NCBI RefSeq assembly: GCF_026342735.1
Contig: NZ_JAPEMM010000001.1
Location: 5,146,001-5,210,000 of the forward strand
Length of the DNA stretch: 64,000 nt
Direction: 5' to 3'
Source of the DNA: Streptomyces sp. NBC_00193
Lineage (GTDB): Bacteria > Actinomycetota > Actinomycetes > Streptomycetales > Streptomycetaceae
A program made the translations under genes and the position numbers. The notes below the pieces were generated by a model. It was not told the origin of the DNA and made no database searches. It worked only from the letters and a program-made list of their open reading frames with translations. Shown in pieces: positions 32,509 to 41,313 of this stretch; the first letter of the stretch is position 1; every line of letters begins with the position of its first letter.

Positions 32509-33441
32509 TCACAGCTGCTTGGTGTAGCGGGTCTCCGTGGCGCACACCTCGTACCCGAACCGGGCGTTGACGGCGAGCATCGGAGCATTGCCGGTGTCGT
32601 TGCCGGTGAAGGCCTCGGTGCAGCCGGCCGCGCGGGCCCGCAGCAGCGAATCGATCTTGGCCGTTCTTGCCAGTCCCCGGCCGCGGAACGGGCGCAGGGT
32701 GGCGGTCATGGCGGAGGAGTACCGCCCGGCCCCGTCGGTGTGGGCGGCGGTGAAGCCCGCCACCCGGCCGTCCACCAGGACCACGGTGGTGAGCTCCCGG
32801 TCGAGGTACGGGTGCTCCCAGGTGCCCCGCAGCCAGTCCTCGTAGTCGTCGAACTCCACCGGAACATCGCCCGGTTCGTCCAGGGTCGCCGCCGCGTCGG
32901 CCTCGAAGAGCGGGCGCGGATCGGCGGCGAAGGCCGAGCCGGGGCGCAGCTCCACTCCGTCCGGCAGCTTCCCGGGCAGCGCCGGCAGGTCGGTCGTGGC
33001 GAGGTCGAGGCGCAGGAAGTGCGCGGAGCGGGAGGCCCGGTACCCGCGGCGCTCGGCGAAGGCGCGGTGCGCCGGCTCGTCGAGGACCCAGGCGAACGAA
33101 GCCCGTGCGCGCTCGGCCCCGAGATGTTCCTCGGCCGCGTCGAGCAGCGCGCTTCCGGCGCCCAGGCCGCGGTGGGCGGGGTCCACGTAGGCGTTGACGA
33201 ATCCCTGTCCGGGCTCGGGGCTCTCGTGGGCGATGCCGACCTGGGCGGTGCCGATGACCAGGCCGTCCGGATTCTCGGCGACGAGGAGGCGGTAGTGCTT
33301 GTCGGGGTGGGCCGATGCCAGCTCGTGGGCGACTCCGCGGACCGTGCCGATCATGAAGGGGAGGGCGGCGCGGCGCACCCGTACGACGGACTCGGCGTCC
33401 CGCGGGTCGGTGGGGCGTACATCGCGAATGGTGGTGATCAC
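32509..33441 (-). CDS. Double-GNAT N-acetyltransferase
   Basis: A 310-aa protein with two GNAT folds. The first (about 1-150) has the acetyl-CoA loop YVDPAHRGLGAGSALLDAAEEH; the second (about 165-310) has LRPFRGRGLARTAKIDSLLRA and NAPMLAVNARFGYEV. This is the architecture of actinobacterial tandem GNATs such as mycothiol synthase relatives, though the substrate cannot be told. GTG 33441 is chosen because homology begins at ITTIRDVRPTD. It runs divergently from a YtrA-type GntR gene 71 nt away, which may regulate it. Confidence 0.85.
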   Translation of the reverse strand: MITTIRDVRPTDPRDAESVVRVRRAALPFMIGTVRGVAHELASAHPDKHYRLLVAENPDGLVIGTAQVGIAHESPEPGQGFVNAYVDPAHRGLGAGSALLDAAEEHLGAERARASFAWVLDEPAHRAFAERRGYRASRSAHFLRLDLATTDLPALPGKLPDGVELRPGSAFAADPRPLFEADAAATLDEPGDVPVEFDDYEDWLRGTWEHPYLDRELTTVVLVDGRVAGFTAAHTDGAGRYSSAMTATLRPFRGRGLARTAKIDSLLRARAAGCTEAFTGNDTGNAPMLAVNARFGYEVCATETRYTKQL

Positions 33442-33512
33442 CTGTGCGACGGTAGGGCGGCCGGGCGGCCGACGCCTGCGAATTTCCCGGCGGATGGGGG
33501 ACAATCGGCCGC

Positions 33513-33905
33513 GTGACCTCGACTTCTCCGCACCTGAAGATCCGCATCGACGGCGCTCCGGGCGCCGCCGCCCCGTACGAGCAGCTGCGCTCCCAGATCG
33601 CCGCCGGGGCGCGGGCGGGCCGGCTGCCCGCCGGGTTCAAACTGCCGACGGTCCGCGGGCTCGCGGAGGACCTGGGGCTGGCGGCGAACACGGTCGCGAA
33701 GGCGTACCGGGCGCTGGAGTCGGACGGCGTGATCGAGACGCGCGGCCGGGCCGGCAGCTTCGTGGCGGCCTCCGGTGACGGTCCCGCCCGGGAGGCGGCC
33801 ACCGCCGCGCAGGCCTATGCGGAGCGGGCGCGACGGCTGGGCCTCACCTTCGACGAGGCGACCGCGGCGGCGCTGGACGCGCTGCGCGCGCGGTACGCGG
33901 ACTGA
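33513..33905 (+). CDS. GntR-family regulator, YtrA type
   Basis: A 130-aa regulator: an N-terminal GntR winged HTH (YEQLRSQIAAGARAGRLPAG, then LPTVRGLAEDLGLAANTVAKAYRALESDGVIETRGRAGSFV, about 22-85 as a region) and only a short two-helix tail. That lean shape is the YtrA subfamily, which typically controls neighbouring transport or stress genes. GTG start. It is divergent from the GNAT/DUF402 pair and convergent with the nitrobindin gene 4 nt away. Confidence 0.85.
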   Translation: MTSTSPHLKIRIDGAPGAAAPYEQLRSQIAAGARAGRLPAGFKLPTVRGLAEDLGLAANTVAKAYRALESDGVIETRGRAGSFVAASGDGPAREAATAAQAYAERARRLGLTFDEATAAALDALRARYAD

Positions 33906-33909
33906 CCGG

Positions 33910-34452
33910 TCAGTCCTTGCGCGGGAACAGCCGGGCCTGGAGGTGGTGCTGCATGGGCTGGCCCACCGCGGCCATCTCCTGCACGATCGTCAGCCCGCCC
34001 TCCTCGAGCGCGTACCGGCGCCGCATGCCGGTGACCTCCTTGGCCCGCGGGGTCAGCCCCACCGTGTCGGTGGCCATCTCGATCTCCGTACCGGAGACCC
34101 GGCCGACGTACGTCTCGACGATGCCCGTCGGGTGGGCGAGCGTGACCTCGACCGAGGCGTCCGGGAGGATGCGCCACCATCCGGTCTCCCGGCCGGCGGG
34201 GCGCACGGCCGTGCCGGACTCGTCGATCAGCCACGCGCGGGACTCGTAGACGAGGAAGGGCCGGCCGTCGTGGCCGAAGGTGATCTCCTGCTCGTACCGG
34301 AACCCGTGCTCCAGGGTCGGGTACTCGCCGCTGCCCCGTCCGTGCCAGCGCCCGATGAGGCCGAGCACCGGCTGGAGCTGCGGGTGCGGCTCGGGGCCCT
34401 CGCCGAGGACGTGGCTGTCGGGGAAGGGATTCTCCTGCGCCGGTTCGAGCAC
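33910..34452 (-). CDS. Nitrobindin-like heme-binding beta-barrel protein
   Basis: A 180-aa protein of the nitrobindin/THAP4 (DUF1794) family. The family signature GxWxGxG is seen as LIGRWHGRGSGEYPT (about 31-45), and the C-terminal QHHLQARLF carries the His expected to ligate heme. These 10-stranded barrels bind ferric heme and react with nitric oxide or peroxynitrite. GTG 34452 has AGGAG 9 nt upstream. The 230-nt gap to the next minus-strand gene upstream contains a tandem repeat; no operon is evident. Confidence 0.85.
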   Translation of the reverse strand: MLEPAQENPFPDSHVLGEGPEPHPQLQPVLGLIGRWHGRGSGEYPTLEHGFRYEQEITFGHDGRPFLVYESRAWLIDESGTAVRPAGRETGWWRILPDASVEVTLAHPTGIVETYVGRVSGTEIEMATDTVGLTPRAKEVTGMRRRYALEEGGLTIVQEMAAVGQPMQHHLQARLFPRKD

Positions 34453-34585
34453 GGTGCGTTCTCCTGTTCGTGGGTCCCCCGGAGGTGCGGACGGCCGGTG
34501 GGGGCCTTCGGCCGCGCCCCCATTGTCCTCGCCGTGCGCGCCGGACCCGTGCGCGCCCCGCGCGGTGGGATCCGTGGGCCGGGCC

Positions 34586-34686
34586 GCCGCACCTGCGCGT
34601 GCCGCAGCTACGCATGCCGCACCTGCGCGGGCCGCACCTGCGCGTGCCGCAGCTACGCGTGCCGCACCTGCGCGGGCCGCAGCTAC
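34586..34686. repeat. 15-bp tandem repeat, 6.7 copies
   Basis: Units alternate between GCCGCACCTGCGCGT/G and GCCGCAGCTACGCRT, perfectly in register at 34586, 34601, 34616, 34631, 34646, 34661 and 34676. The array lies between the nitrobindin and DUF5925-AAA genes and includes the stop codon of the latter (34683-34685). Confidence 0.9.
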
Positions 34687-35783
34687 AAGTACAGCCCGGC
34701 CTCCGTGTCGTGGCCCTGCGGCGGCAACAGCGCGGCGGGGCCCGACGCGCCGCGGCGCAGGGCGTAGAGCTCCGCCAGCGTCGCCCCCTCGCGGGAGATG
34801 CCCTCGTCGGTGCCGAGCCAGTCCACCGCCTCGCGGTGCGTCAGCCGGCCGATCTCGATGCGGGCGAGGCACCGCCCCGGCCGGACCACCGCAGGGTGGA
34901 GCCGCTCCAGGTCCTCGTTGGTCGTGACGCCCACCAGGACGTTGCGGCCCTGGCCGAGGAGACCGTCCGTGAGGTTCAGCAGCCGTGACAGCGCCTGCCC
35001 GGCGGTGTGCCGGGCCTCGCCGCGGATCAACTCGTCGCAGTCCTCCAGGAGCAGCAGCCGCCAGCGGCTCTTCGCCGTGCCCTCGTCCTCACCGATCGCG
35101 ATGTCCATCAGGTAGCCGATGTCGTTGAACAGCCGCTCCGGGTCCAGTACGCAGTCCACCTGGCACCAGTCCCGCCAGGACCGGGCGAGCGTGCGCAGGG
35201 CGGAGGTCTTCCCGGTGCCCGGGGGGCCGTGCAGCAGGAGCAGCCGGCCGGCGATGTCGTCGGGGGTGACCTTCATCAGCCGGTCCATCGCCCCGGCCAC
35301 CGGAGCCGTGTAGTTGGGCCGCACCTCTTCCCAGGTGCCGGCCGCGATCTGCCGGGTCGTCCGGTAGGGGCCGCGGCGCGGGGAGACGTACCAGAAGCCC
35401 ATCGCGACGTTCTCGGGCTGGGGTTCGGGCTCGTCCTGCGCGCCCTCGGTGGCCTCGCCGAGCACACCGGCGGCGAGTTCCTCGCTGACCGCCGTCACGG
35501 TGACGTCCGCGCCCCGGCTCCAGCGGGAGACGAGCATGGTCCAGCCCTCGCCCTCGGCGAGGGTCGCGCTGCGGTCGCTGTCGCGGGCCGAGCGCAACAC
35601 CGTGGCCCCGGACGGCAGCAGGGTCACGCCCGGCTTGACCCGGTCGATCGACACGCTGTGCGAGTGGGGCTGCTCGCCGGACGCGAAGCGGCCGAGGAAC
35701 AGCGCGTCGACGACGTCCGACGGGGAGTCGCTGTCGTCGACGTTGAGCCGGATCGGCAGCGCGTCCTGAGGGTTGGCTGGCAT
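34683..35783 (-). CDS. DUF5925 / AAA ATPase
   Basis: A 366-aa protein with an N-terminal DUF5925 region (about 1-130; LNVDDSDSPSDVVDALFLGRF) and a C-terminal AAA ATPase: Walker A HGPPGTGKTSALR (about 190), Walker B LLLLEDCDELI, sensor-1 VLVGVTTNED and RPGRCLARIEIG. This pair of domains is a conserved actinobacterial protein of unknown role. ATG 35783 is used; ATG 35792 is an alternative, ribosome sites being weak. Its stop lies within the 15-bp repeat array, so its C-terminus (TEAGLYL) may have been reshaped by repeat spread. Confidence 0.82.
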   Translation of the reverse strand: MPANPQDALPIRLNVDDSDSPSDVVDALFLGRFASGEQPHSHSVSIDRVKPGVTLLPSGATVLRSARDSDRSATLAEGEGWTMLVSRWSRGADVTVTAVSEELAAGVLGEATEGAQDEPEPQPENVAMGFWYVSPRRGPYRTTRQIAAGTWEEVRPNYTAPVAGAMDRLMKVTPDDIAGRLLLLHGPPGTGKTSALRTLARSWRDWCQVDCVLDPERLFNDIGYLMDIAIGEDEGTAKSRWRLLLLEDCDELIRGEARHTAGQALSRLLNLTDGLLGQGRNVLVGVTTNEDLERLHPAVVRPGRCLARIEIGRLTHREAVDWLGTDEGISREGATLAELYALRRGASGPAALLPPQGHDTEAGLYL

Positions 35784-35995
35784 GGCGCCCATGATCCGGC
35801 ACGAACTGGCCTCATGCACCCGTGTTTCGCTGGATCGGGTGGCGGGATTCCCTCTTCAAACGCCGTGCGGGTGAAGATTCGCGCCGCATGTCCGCCCCGA
35901 ACATTCTTGGCATGGACACTTCCAGCCGACCTCGGTTCCTTGTACCACGGACTCAGGAGTAACTCCGGAGTAACCCCCCACAAGGAGCCGCACAC

Positions 35996-36802
35996 ATGAG
36001 CATGAAAATGCCTCGTTTCGCCGCCTTGGCCTCTGCCCTGTTACTCGCCGCGGGCGCAGCCCTGTTCGGAGCCGGTCCGGCGAACGCCGCCGCCGACTTC
36101 GGCTACGTCGCCCTCGGCGACTCCTACTCCTCCGGCGTCGGCGCCGGCAACTACGACAGCGCCAGCGGGAACTGCAAGCGCACCTCCCGCGCCTACCCGG
36201 CCCTCTGGGCCGCCGCACACTCCCCCCAGACCTTCTCCTTCGCCGCCTGCTCGGGCGCTCGTACGGGTGATGTGATGAGCGGCCAGCTCACCCCGCTGAA
36301 CGCCGGCACCGACCTCGTCAGCATCACCATCGGCGGCAACGACGCAGGATTCTCCGACGTCATGACCACCTGTGTGCTCCAGTCCGAAGCCACGTGCGTC
36401 AGCCGGGTCAACCAGGCCAAGGCGTACGTCGACTCCACCCTCCCCGGCCAGCTCGACCAGGTCTACAACGCGATCCACAGCCGGTCCCCGGGCGCCCGCG
36501 TGGTCGTCCTCGGCTATCCCCGCTTCTACAAGCTGAACGGCACCTGCGTGGCCGGGCTGTCGGAGGGCGAGCGCGCGGCCATCAACGGCGCCTCCGACTA
36601 CCTCAACGCCGCCATCGCCAAGCGCGCCGCCAACCACGGCTTCGCCTTCGCCTCGGTCGCCGGCGCCTTCACCGGGCACGAGATCTGCTCCGGCAGCGAG
36701 TGGCTGCACAGCCTCAACTGGCTGAACATCGGCGAGTCCTACCACCCGACCGCCGCCGGACAGTCCGGCGGCTACCTGCCGGTCTTCACCAACGCGGCCT
36801 GA
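35996..36802 (+). CDS. Secreted SGNH-family lipase/esterase, TTA-containing
   Basis: A 268-aa secreted hydrolase. Signal peptide of about 31 residues ending ANA. The SGNH blocks are GDSYSSG with nucleophile Ser43, SFAACSGART, GGND (113-116), and ESYHP with His250. Pairs of cysteines suit disulphides typical of Streptomyces extracellular lipases of this type. AAGGAG before ATG 35996 sets the start. Codon 16 is TTA (36041-36043), inside the signal peptide, so translation probably needs the bldA tRNA and is tied to development. The stop codon lies in the first unit of a 15-bp repeat. Confidence 0.9.
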   Translation: MSMKMPRFAALASALLLAAGAALFGAGPANAAADFGYVALGDSYSSGVGAGNYDSASGNCKRTSRAYPALWAAAHSPQTFSFAACSGARTGDVMSGQLTPLNAGTDLVSITIGGNDAGFSDVMTTCVLQSEATCVSRVNQAKAYVDSTLPGQLDQVYNAIHSRSPGARVVVLGYPRFYKLNGTCVAGLSEGERAAINGASDYLNAAIAKRAANHGFAFASVAGAFTGHEICSGSEWLHSLNWLNIGESYHPTAAGQSGGYLPVFTNAA

Positions 36803-36855
36803 CGCGTCACGGCCTGACGCGTCACGGCCTGACATGTCACGCAACGGCGCGTCAC
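36796..36855. repeat. 15-bp tandem repeat with TGACGCGTCA palindromes
   Basis: GGCCTGACGCGTCAC repeats at 36796 and 36811, then GGCCTGACATGTCAC at 36826 and a degenerate unit at 36841. Each unit contains a TGAC..GTCA palindrome. The array holds both stop codons of the convergent esterase (36800-36802) and kinase (36852-36854) genes. It may act as a terminator-like or binding region. Confidence 0.8.
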
Positions 36856-38540
36856 GGACTGGCCGTCGGACCCGGGTTCGGTGACGGGGAAGAGGTGGGT
36901 CCGGACGTGCTCGGAGAGGAGGCCCCGCCCGTCGGGGTCTCCTCCTCGCACGTCACCGAGAACTCCAGCCAGGCCGAGGCCGCCTCCGACGGCGCCCGGA
37001 CCTCCAGCCGCACCGCGTCCTCGAAGGTCGCGTCCGGGTCGTGCGTCAGCTCCGTGTGGTCCAGCCGTACGCTCGTCGGCCCGCCCGCCGGGTACGCGAG
37101 GGTCCGCCAGCCGGGGCCCGAGGTCCGCCCGCTGCGCGTGGCCCACCGGTACTCCACCATCGCCGGGGTCCGCTCCACCGCCACGGTGGCGGTGAAGGCG
37201 GGCGCCTTCGCGGCGGGCGCCGGGCACTCGCCGCGGTAGGCGTCCCGGAGGGCCTGGACGGCGGACAGGGTGATGCCCGGCGGCGGCGTCGCCGAAGGGG
37301 AGGGGGAAGGGGAGGCGGAGGGCGGGGGAGACCCGCTCGGAGACGGGGTCGGGGAAGGCGAAGCGCTCTGCGTGACGGTCGGTGCGGTCGTCGCCCCGCC
37401 GTCGCCGTCGCCGCCCGCGTTGCGGTCCTTCAGCAGCAGCCATCCCAGCAGCACCACCACCGCGAGCAGCACCACGATCCCGCCGCCCAGCACCAGCCCG
37501 GCACCGTTCCCCCCGTCCCCCCCGTTCTCCGGGGAAAGCGTCCGCCCCGACCCGGTACCGGGCGGCGGCGGCAGCGGCGGGGTGGGGTGGCCGTACCGGT
37601 TCTGCATCACGGAGGTCGGGTCGTCCGCGCCGATCCCCGCCCCCGCCGTAGGGGCCGTCGCGGGACCCGACACCGGTCCGCCGGAGGCGCGTACGGTCCC
37701 TCCCGCGCCCACGATGCGCAGCATCCGGGCCGCCTCGGCCGCGGACAGCCGCTCCGCCGGATCCTTGACCAGCAGCCCCTCCAGGACGGGCGTCAGCGGC
37801 CCGGCCCGCCGCGGCGCCGGGAAATCCTCGTCCACGACCGCCCGCAGCGTGGCCACCGGGGTCTCCCGGTGGAAGGGGGAGACCCCCTCCACGGCCAGGT
37901 ACAGCATCACCCCGAGCGCCCACAGGTCCGACCCGGGGCCCGGCTCGCGGCCCAACGCCCGCTCGGGCGGCAGGAATTCGGGGGACCCGACCACCTCACC
38001 CGTCATGGTGATGGCGGTGGAGCCCTCCAGGCTCGCGATCCCGAAGTCGCCGAGCACCACGCGGCCGTCGTTGGCGATCAGCACGTTGCCCGGCTTGACG
38101 TCCCGGTGCAGCACCCCCGCCTCGTGTGCGGAGCGCAGGGCGGCCAGTACCTGTTCGCCGATGTGCGCGGTCCGCTGCGGGGTGAGCGGCCCGTCGCCCT
38201 CCAGGACCTCCGCGAGCGAGAGTCCCCGTACGATCTCCATCACGATCCAGGGTCGGCCGTCCTCGGTGGCCACGTCGTAGACGGTGACCACGCCCCGGTG
38301 CGAGACGCGGGCCGCGGCCCAGGCCTCCCGCTCCAGGCGCCGGTACATCCGGGTCACCTCGGCCTCGTCCATCCCGGCCGGGGCGCGCACTTCCTTGACG
38401 GCGACCTCGCGCCCCAGGACCTCGTCCCGGGCCCGCCACACCATGCCCATCCCGCCGCGGCCGAGCGGGCCCAGCAGGCGGTAGCGTCCGGCGATGACGC
38501 GGTCGCCGGCGCCGTCCCCGTTCGACGCGGACTCAGTCAC
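36852..38540 (-). CDS. Membrane Ser/Thr protein kinase (Hanks type)
   Basis: A PknB-like kinase of 562 aa. The kinase domain (about 16-270) has the Gly loop LGRGGMGMVW, VAVKEV, catalytic HRDVKPGN, DFGIASLEG and the SPEFLPPER activation-segment end. A Pro-rich juxtamembrane linker, one membrane helix (LVLGGGIVVLLAVVVLLGWLLL, about 357-378), a Ser-Pro-rich stalk and an extracellular domain of about 120 residues with two cysteines (GECPAP, SVTCEEE) follow, ending in another Ser/Pro tail. No PASTA repeats are present, so the outer domain senses something else. GTG 38540 is preferred (GAGG 6 nt upstream) over ATG 38552. Its stop is in the repeat array. Confidence 0.9.
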   Translation of the reverse strand: MTESASNGDGAGDRVIAGRYRLLGPLGRGGMGMVWRARDEVLGREVAVKEVRAPAGMDEAEVTRMYRRLEREAWAAARVSHRGVVTVYDVATEDGRPWIVMEIVRGLSLAEVLEGDGPLTPQRTAHIGEQVLAALRSAHEAGVLHRDVKPGNVLIANDGRVVLGDFGIASLEGSTAITMTGEVVGSPEFLPPERALGREPGPGSDLWALGVMLYLAVEGVSPFHRETPVATLRAVVDEDFPAPRRAGPLTPVLEGLLVKDPAERLSAAEAARMLRIVGAGGTVRASGGPVSGPATAPTAGAGIGADDPTSVMQNRYGHPTPPLPPPPGTGSGRTLSPENGGDGGNGAGLVLGGGIVVLLAVVVLLGWLLLKDRNAGGDGDGGATTAPTVTQSASPSPTPSPSGSPPPSASPSPSPSATPPPGITLSAVQALRDAYRGECPAPAAKAPAFTATVAVERTPAMVEYRWATRSGRTSGPGWRTLAYPAGGPTSVRLDHTELTHDPDATFEDAVRLEVRAPSEAASAWLEFSVTCEEETPTGGASSPSTSGPTSSPSPNPGPTASP

Positions 38541-38839
38541 CGAAAGCCTCATTCACGCGCGCCCCCAAGAGCGTTACCGGACGATCACTCCAAGTTAGCG
38601 CAGAGCGTGCGCCGTGGCTCCTGTCGCGACAGGAGTCACGCAGCCGGTGCCGATGCGGTTCCATGTCCCCCGAACCCCGCCGGATTTCGCGGAGAGTGAC
38701 GATCGACTCCGCTGAGTAATCGTCAACTCCCGCTCGCCACACGGGCAATTCACACCACCGGGATACCCGTGCGCGACGTGGGGACGATAGGGTTACCCTG
38801 CCCGGTGGGCCGGGTGCCCTCATACGGGTGGGGAGAGAC

Positions 38840-39109
38840 ATGGAACAGATAGCAATGCGCAGCAGGCCGCCTCGCGTGCCTGCCATCACATGCGGCAGTG
38901 GTGCGACCAGTTCGCGCCTCGACCGTCACCTCGCCGTGCTGGGCGGTCCCGCCGTCCCGCACCGCGAGACCGCCGAGGCGACGCTGCTCATGCGCGAGCT
39001 CACCTCGCGCGACCACACGCACCGGCTGCGGAGCCGGAGCGCGCGCGTATCGCTCTTCGCGCCGCTGCGGAGGCTCCGGCGCACCCTCTTCGGCAGCCGC
39101 CGTTCGTAA
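38840..39109 (+). CDS. Small basic protein conserved-looking, unknown
   Basis: An 89-aa protein of unrecognised family, starting at an ATG behind GGGGAGAGAC. The middle reads ETAEATLLMRELTSRDHTHR, then a basic, amphipathic C-terminus (SLFAPLRRLRRTLFGSRRS). No signal peptide or membrane helix. Codon use with strong third-position GC and a good ribosome site support it being real. It stands alone between the kinase and CoA-transferase genes. Confidence 0.6.
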   Translation: MEQIAMRSRPPRVPAITCGSGATSSRLDRHLAVLGGPAVPHRETAEATLLMRELTSRDHTHRLRSRSARVSLFAPLRRLRRTLFGSRRS

Positions 39110-39181
39110 CCGTCCGGTCGGGGGGCGTTCCCGCCCCCGCAGCGCCGCCGCTCCGTACCCGGCCTGATCAACCCTGCCCAG

Positions 39182-40405
39182 TCAGCGAACCACACCGTCC
39201 CGGCGCAATGCCGTGATCTGTTCGCCCGTCATCCCCAGGGCGTGCAGCAGGGCTTCGGTGTGTTCGCCGAGCGCGGGCACCGCACCCATGTGCGGTGCCG
39301 CGCCGCCGGGCAGTCCGATCGGCGGCAGCAGGGCCCGCAGCGGGCCCGCAGGCGAGCCCACCTCCCGCCAGCGGTCCCGGGCTTCCAACTGCGGGTGTGC
39401 GGCGAGCTGCGCCACCGAGTTCAGCCGTGCGCAGGCGATGCCCGCGGCCTCCAGCCGCTCGACCGCCGCGTCCGCGCCGAGCCGGCCCAGCGCTTCGGCG
39501 ACCACCGCGTCGGTCTTCTCCCGGTTCGCGGTCCGTGCGGAGTTCGTCGCGAACCCCGGATCGTCGGCCAACTCCGGCCGTTCCAACAGCTGTTCGGCCA
39601 GCCGCCGCCATTCCCGGTCGTTCTGCACCGACAGCAGCACCCGGTCGCCGTCCGCCGTCGCGTAGGCGTCGTAGGGCGCGATCACGGCGTGCGCGAGGCC
39701 CGTCCGCACCGGCTGTTCCCCACCGTGCATGGTGTGGTGCAGCGGGTGCCCCATCCACTCGGCGAGCGCGTCGAGCATCGACACCTCCACCCTGCCGCCC
39801 CGCCCGGTGATCCCGCGGCGCAGCAGGGCGGCGAGCACGCCCGAGAAGGCGTACATGGCGGCCGCGATGTCCGCCGCCGGGATGCCCGCCTTGACCGGCT
39901 GCTCCGGAGTGCCGGTCACCGAGACCAGGCCGGCCTCGCACTGGACGAGCATGTCGTAGGCGCGCTTGTGGGCGTACGGGCCTTCGGGACCGTATCCGGA
40001 CACGTCCACGGCGACCAGCCGGGGGTAGCGGGCGCACAGCGCGGCGGAGTCGAGCCCGAGCCGGGCGGCCGCCCCCTGGGCGAGGTTCTGCACGAACACG
40101 TCGGCCCCGTCGAGCAGCTGGTGCAGGACCTCCCGCCCGCGCGGGTCCTTGAGATCGAGCGCGAGCGACTCCTTCCCCCGGTTGGCCCACACGAAATGCG
40201 AGGCGAGACCGTGCGCGGCGGTGTCGTAGCCGCGCGCGAAGTCCCCGCCGTCGGGCCGCTCGACCTTGATCACCCGGGCGCCGAGGTCGGCGAGCTGGCG
40301 GGTGGCGAAGGGCGCGGAGACGGCCTGCTCGACGGAGACGACGGTGATGCCGTCGAGGGGGAGGGGGTCGGTGGCGTGCGTGTCGCTGTGACGGTCGGGT
40401 GTCAT
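39182..40405 (-). CDS. CaiB/BaiF-type (class III) CoA-transferase
   Basis: A 407-aa family III CoA-transferase. The opening block is GITVVSVEQAVSAPFATRQLADLGARVIKVE (region about 19-49), the catalytic Asp is in KRAYDMLVQ (about 166-174), and DVSGYGPEGPYA precedes it. The C-terminal part carries ALGEHTEALLHALG. These enzymes move CoA between carboxylic acids such as carnitine, formate/oxalate or 2-methyl-branched acids; the substrate is not evident here. ATG start. No pathway partner lies next to it. Confidence 0.9.
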   Translation of the reverse strand: MTPDRHSDTHATDPLPLDGITVVSVEQAVSAPFATRQLADLGARVIKVERPDGGDFARGYDTAAHGLASHFVWANRGKESLALDLKDPRGREVLHQLLDGADVFVQNLAQGAAARLGLDSAALCARYPRLVAVDVSGYGPEGPYAHKRAYDMLVQCEAGLVSVTGTPEQPVKAGIPAADIAAAMYAFSGVLAALLRRGITGRGGRVEVSMLDALAEWMGHPLHHTMHGGEQPVRTGLAHAVIAPYDAYATADGDRVLLSVQNDREWRRLAEQLLERPELADDPGFATNSARTANREKTDAVVAEALGRLGADAAVERLEAAGIACARLNSVAQLAAHPQLEARDRWREVGSPAGPLRALLPPIGLPGGAAPHMGAVPALGEHTEALLHALGMTGEQITALRRDGVVR

Positions 40406-40531
40406 GACGCCCTGCCTACCGGCCTGGAGGGGGATCTGTCACCACACGGGGTGACGGCATCCCCCATTCCTGGCGATTTGTCTGCGTATGGTATGGCGCT
40501 TCGTCCCTCGACTCGCACCGAAGGGTTGCCC

Positions 40532-41299
40532 ATGAGGCGCCCGACCGCACTCGATCAGCGCTCCCCGATCCGGCGGGTGGCGGTCGTGGCGATAGCTCTG
40601 GTTGCCGGGCTCGCGCTGGCTGCCGGTCCGGCGCCCGCCGCGGGCCTCGCCCCGACGCCGCTGAACATCTCCGTCTCCAACGCCAACGGGACCGTGACGA
40701 GCCTGGCTCCGGACTGCACGAGCGGACCGCTCACCGAGTCCCGGCGCATCACCGGCAGCCAGTCGGTGCCCGCCGGGCTGTTCTCCTCGCTGCCCGGTCA
40801 GCTCGCCTTCGACCTGCCGGTCAACCTGGGCGCCACCCAGGCGGCGCTGCGGGGCAACGACGGGCGCGTCACGCTGACCAACGCGCGCGGCACCCTGACC
40901 CTGGCCCTGAGCGCCGGAAGCTGCGCCGCGCCGACCCTCGCCCACAGCGGGAGCGCGATCTCCGGGGGCGGCACCTGGGCGGTCGTCGCCGACACCACAC
41001 CGGGCAACTCCTATCGCCAGGCAGCCGGTTCGGGCACCTTCAACCTCGTCAACACGGGAAGCTCCGTCGGCACCGGCCGGCTGTGGACGCTGAACCTCAT
41101 CGGCTCGGCGGATCCCCTCCAGCCCACGATCTCCGTGACCCACCGCGCCTTCTGGGGCGGCCCGTTCGCCTACCTCTCGCGGACCCTGAGCGTGGAGTAC
41201 CGGATCCGGAACAACGGACCCGGAGACGCCTTCGGCGTGGTCCTGAACGACGCGGCCACGAGCTCCCCGGGGGTCACCCGGATCGGCCCGGTGCCGTAG
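40532..41299 (+). CDS. Secreted protein of unknown function
   Basis: A 255-aa exported protein. Signal peptide with RRVAVVAIALVAGLALAA and a cleavage near APAAG (residue 30). The mature part is beta-rich with Ser/Thr-Gly stretches, one cysteine pair (PDCTSG, GSCAAP), and a C-terminal SVEYRIRNNGPGDAFGVVLNDA, resembling a DUF11/cohesin-like beta-sandwich repeat. Start ATG 40532 has GAAGGG 6 nt upstream. No family could be named. Convergent with the ABC permease gene. Confidence 0.65.
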   Translation: MRRPTALDQRSPIRRVAVVAIALVAGLALAAGPAPAAGLAPTPLNISVSNANGTVTSLAPDCTSGPLTESRRITGSQSVPAGLFSSLPGQLAFDLPVNLGATQAALRGNDGRVTLTNARGTLTLALSAGSCAAPTLAHSGSAISGGGTWAVVADTTPGNSYRQAAGSGTFNLVNTGSSVGTGRLWTLNLIGSADPLQPTISVTHRAFWGGPFAYLSRTLSVEYRIRNNGPGDAFGVVLNDAATSSPGVTRIGPVP

Positions 41300-41313
41300 G
41301 GGCCGGATCGTGC

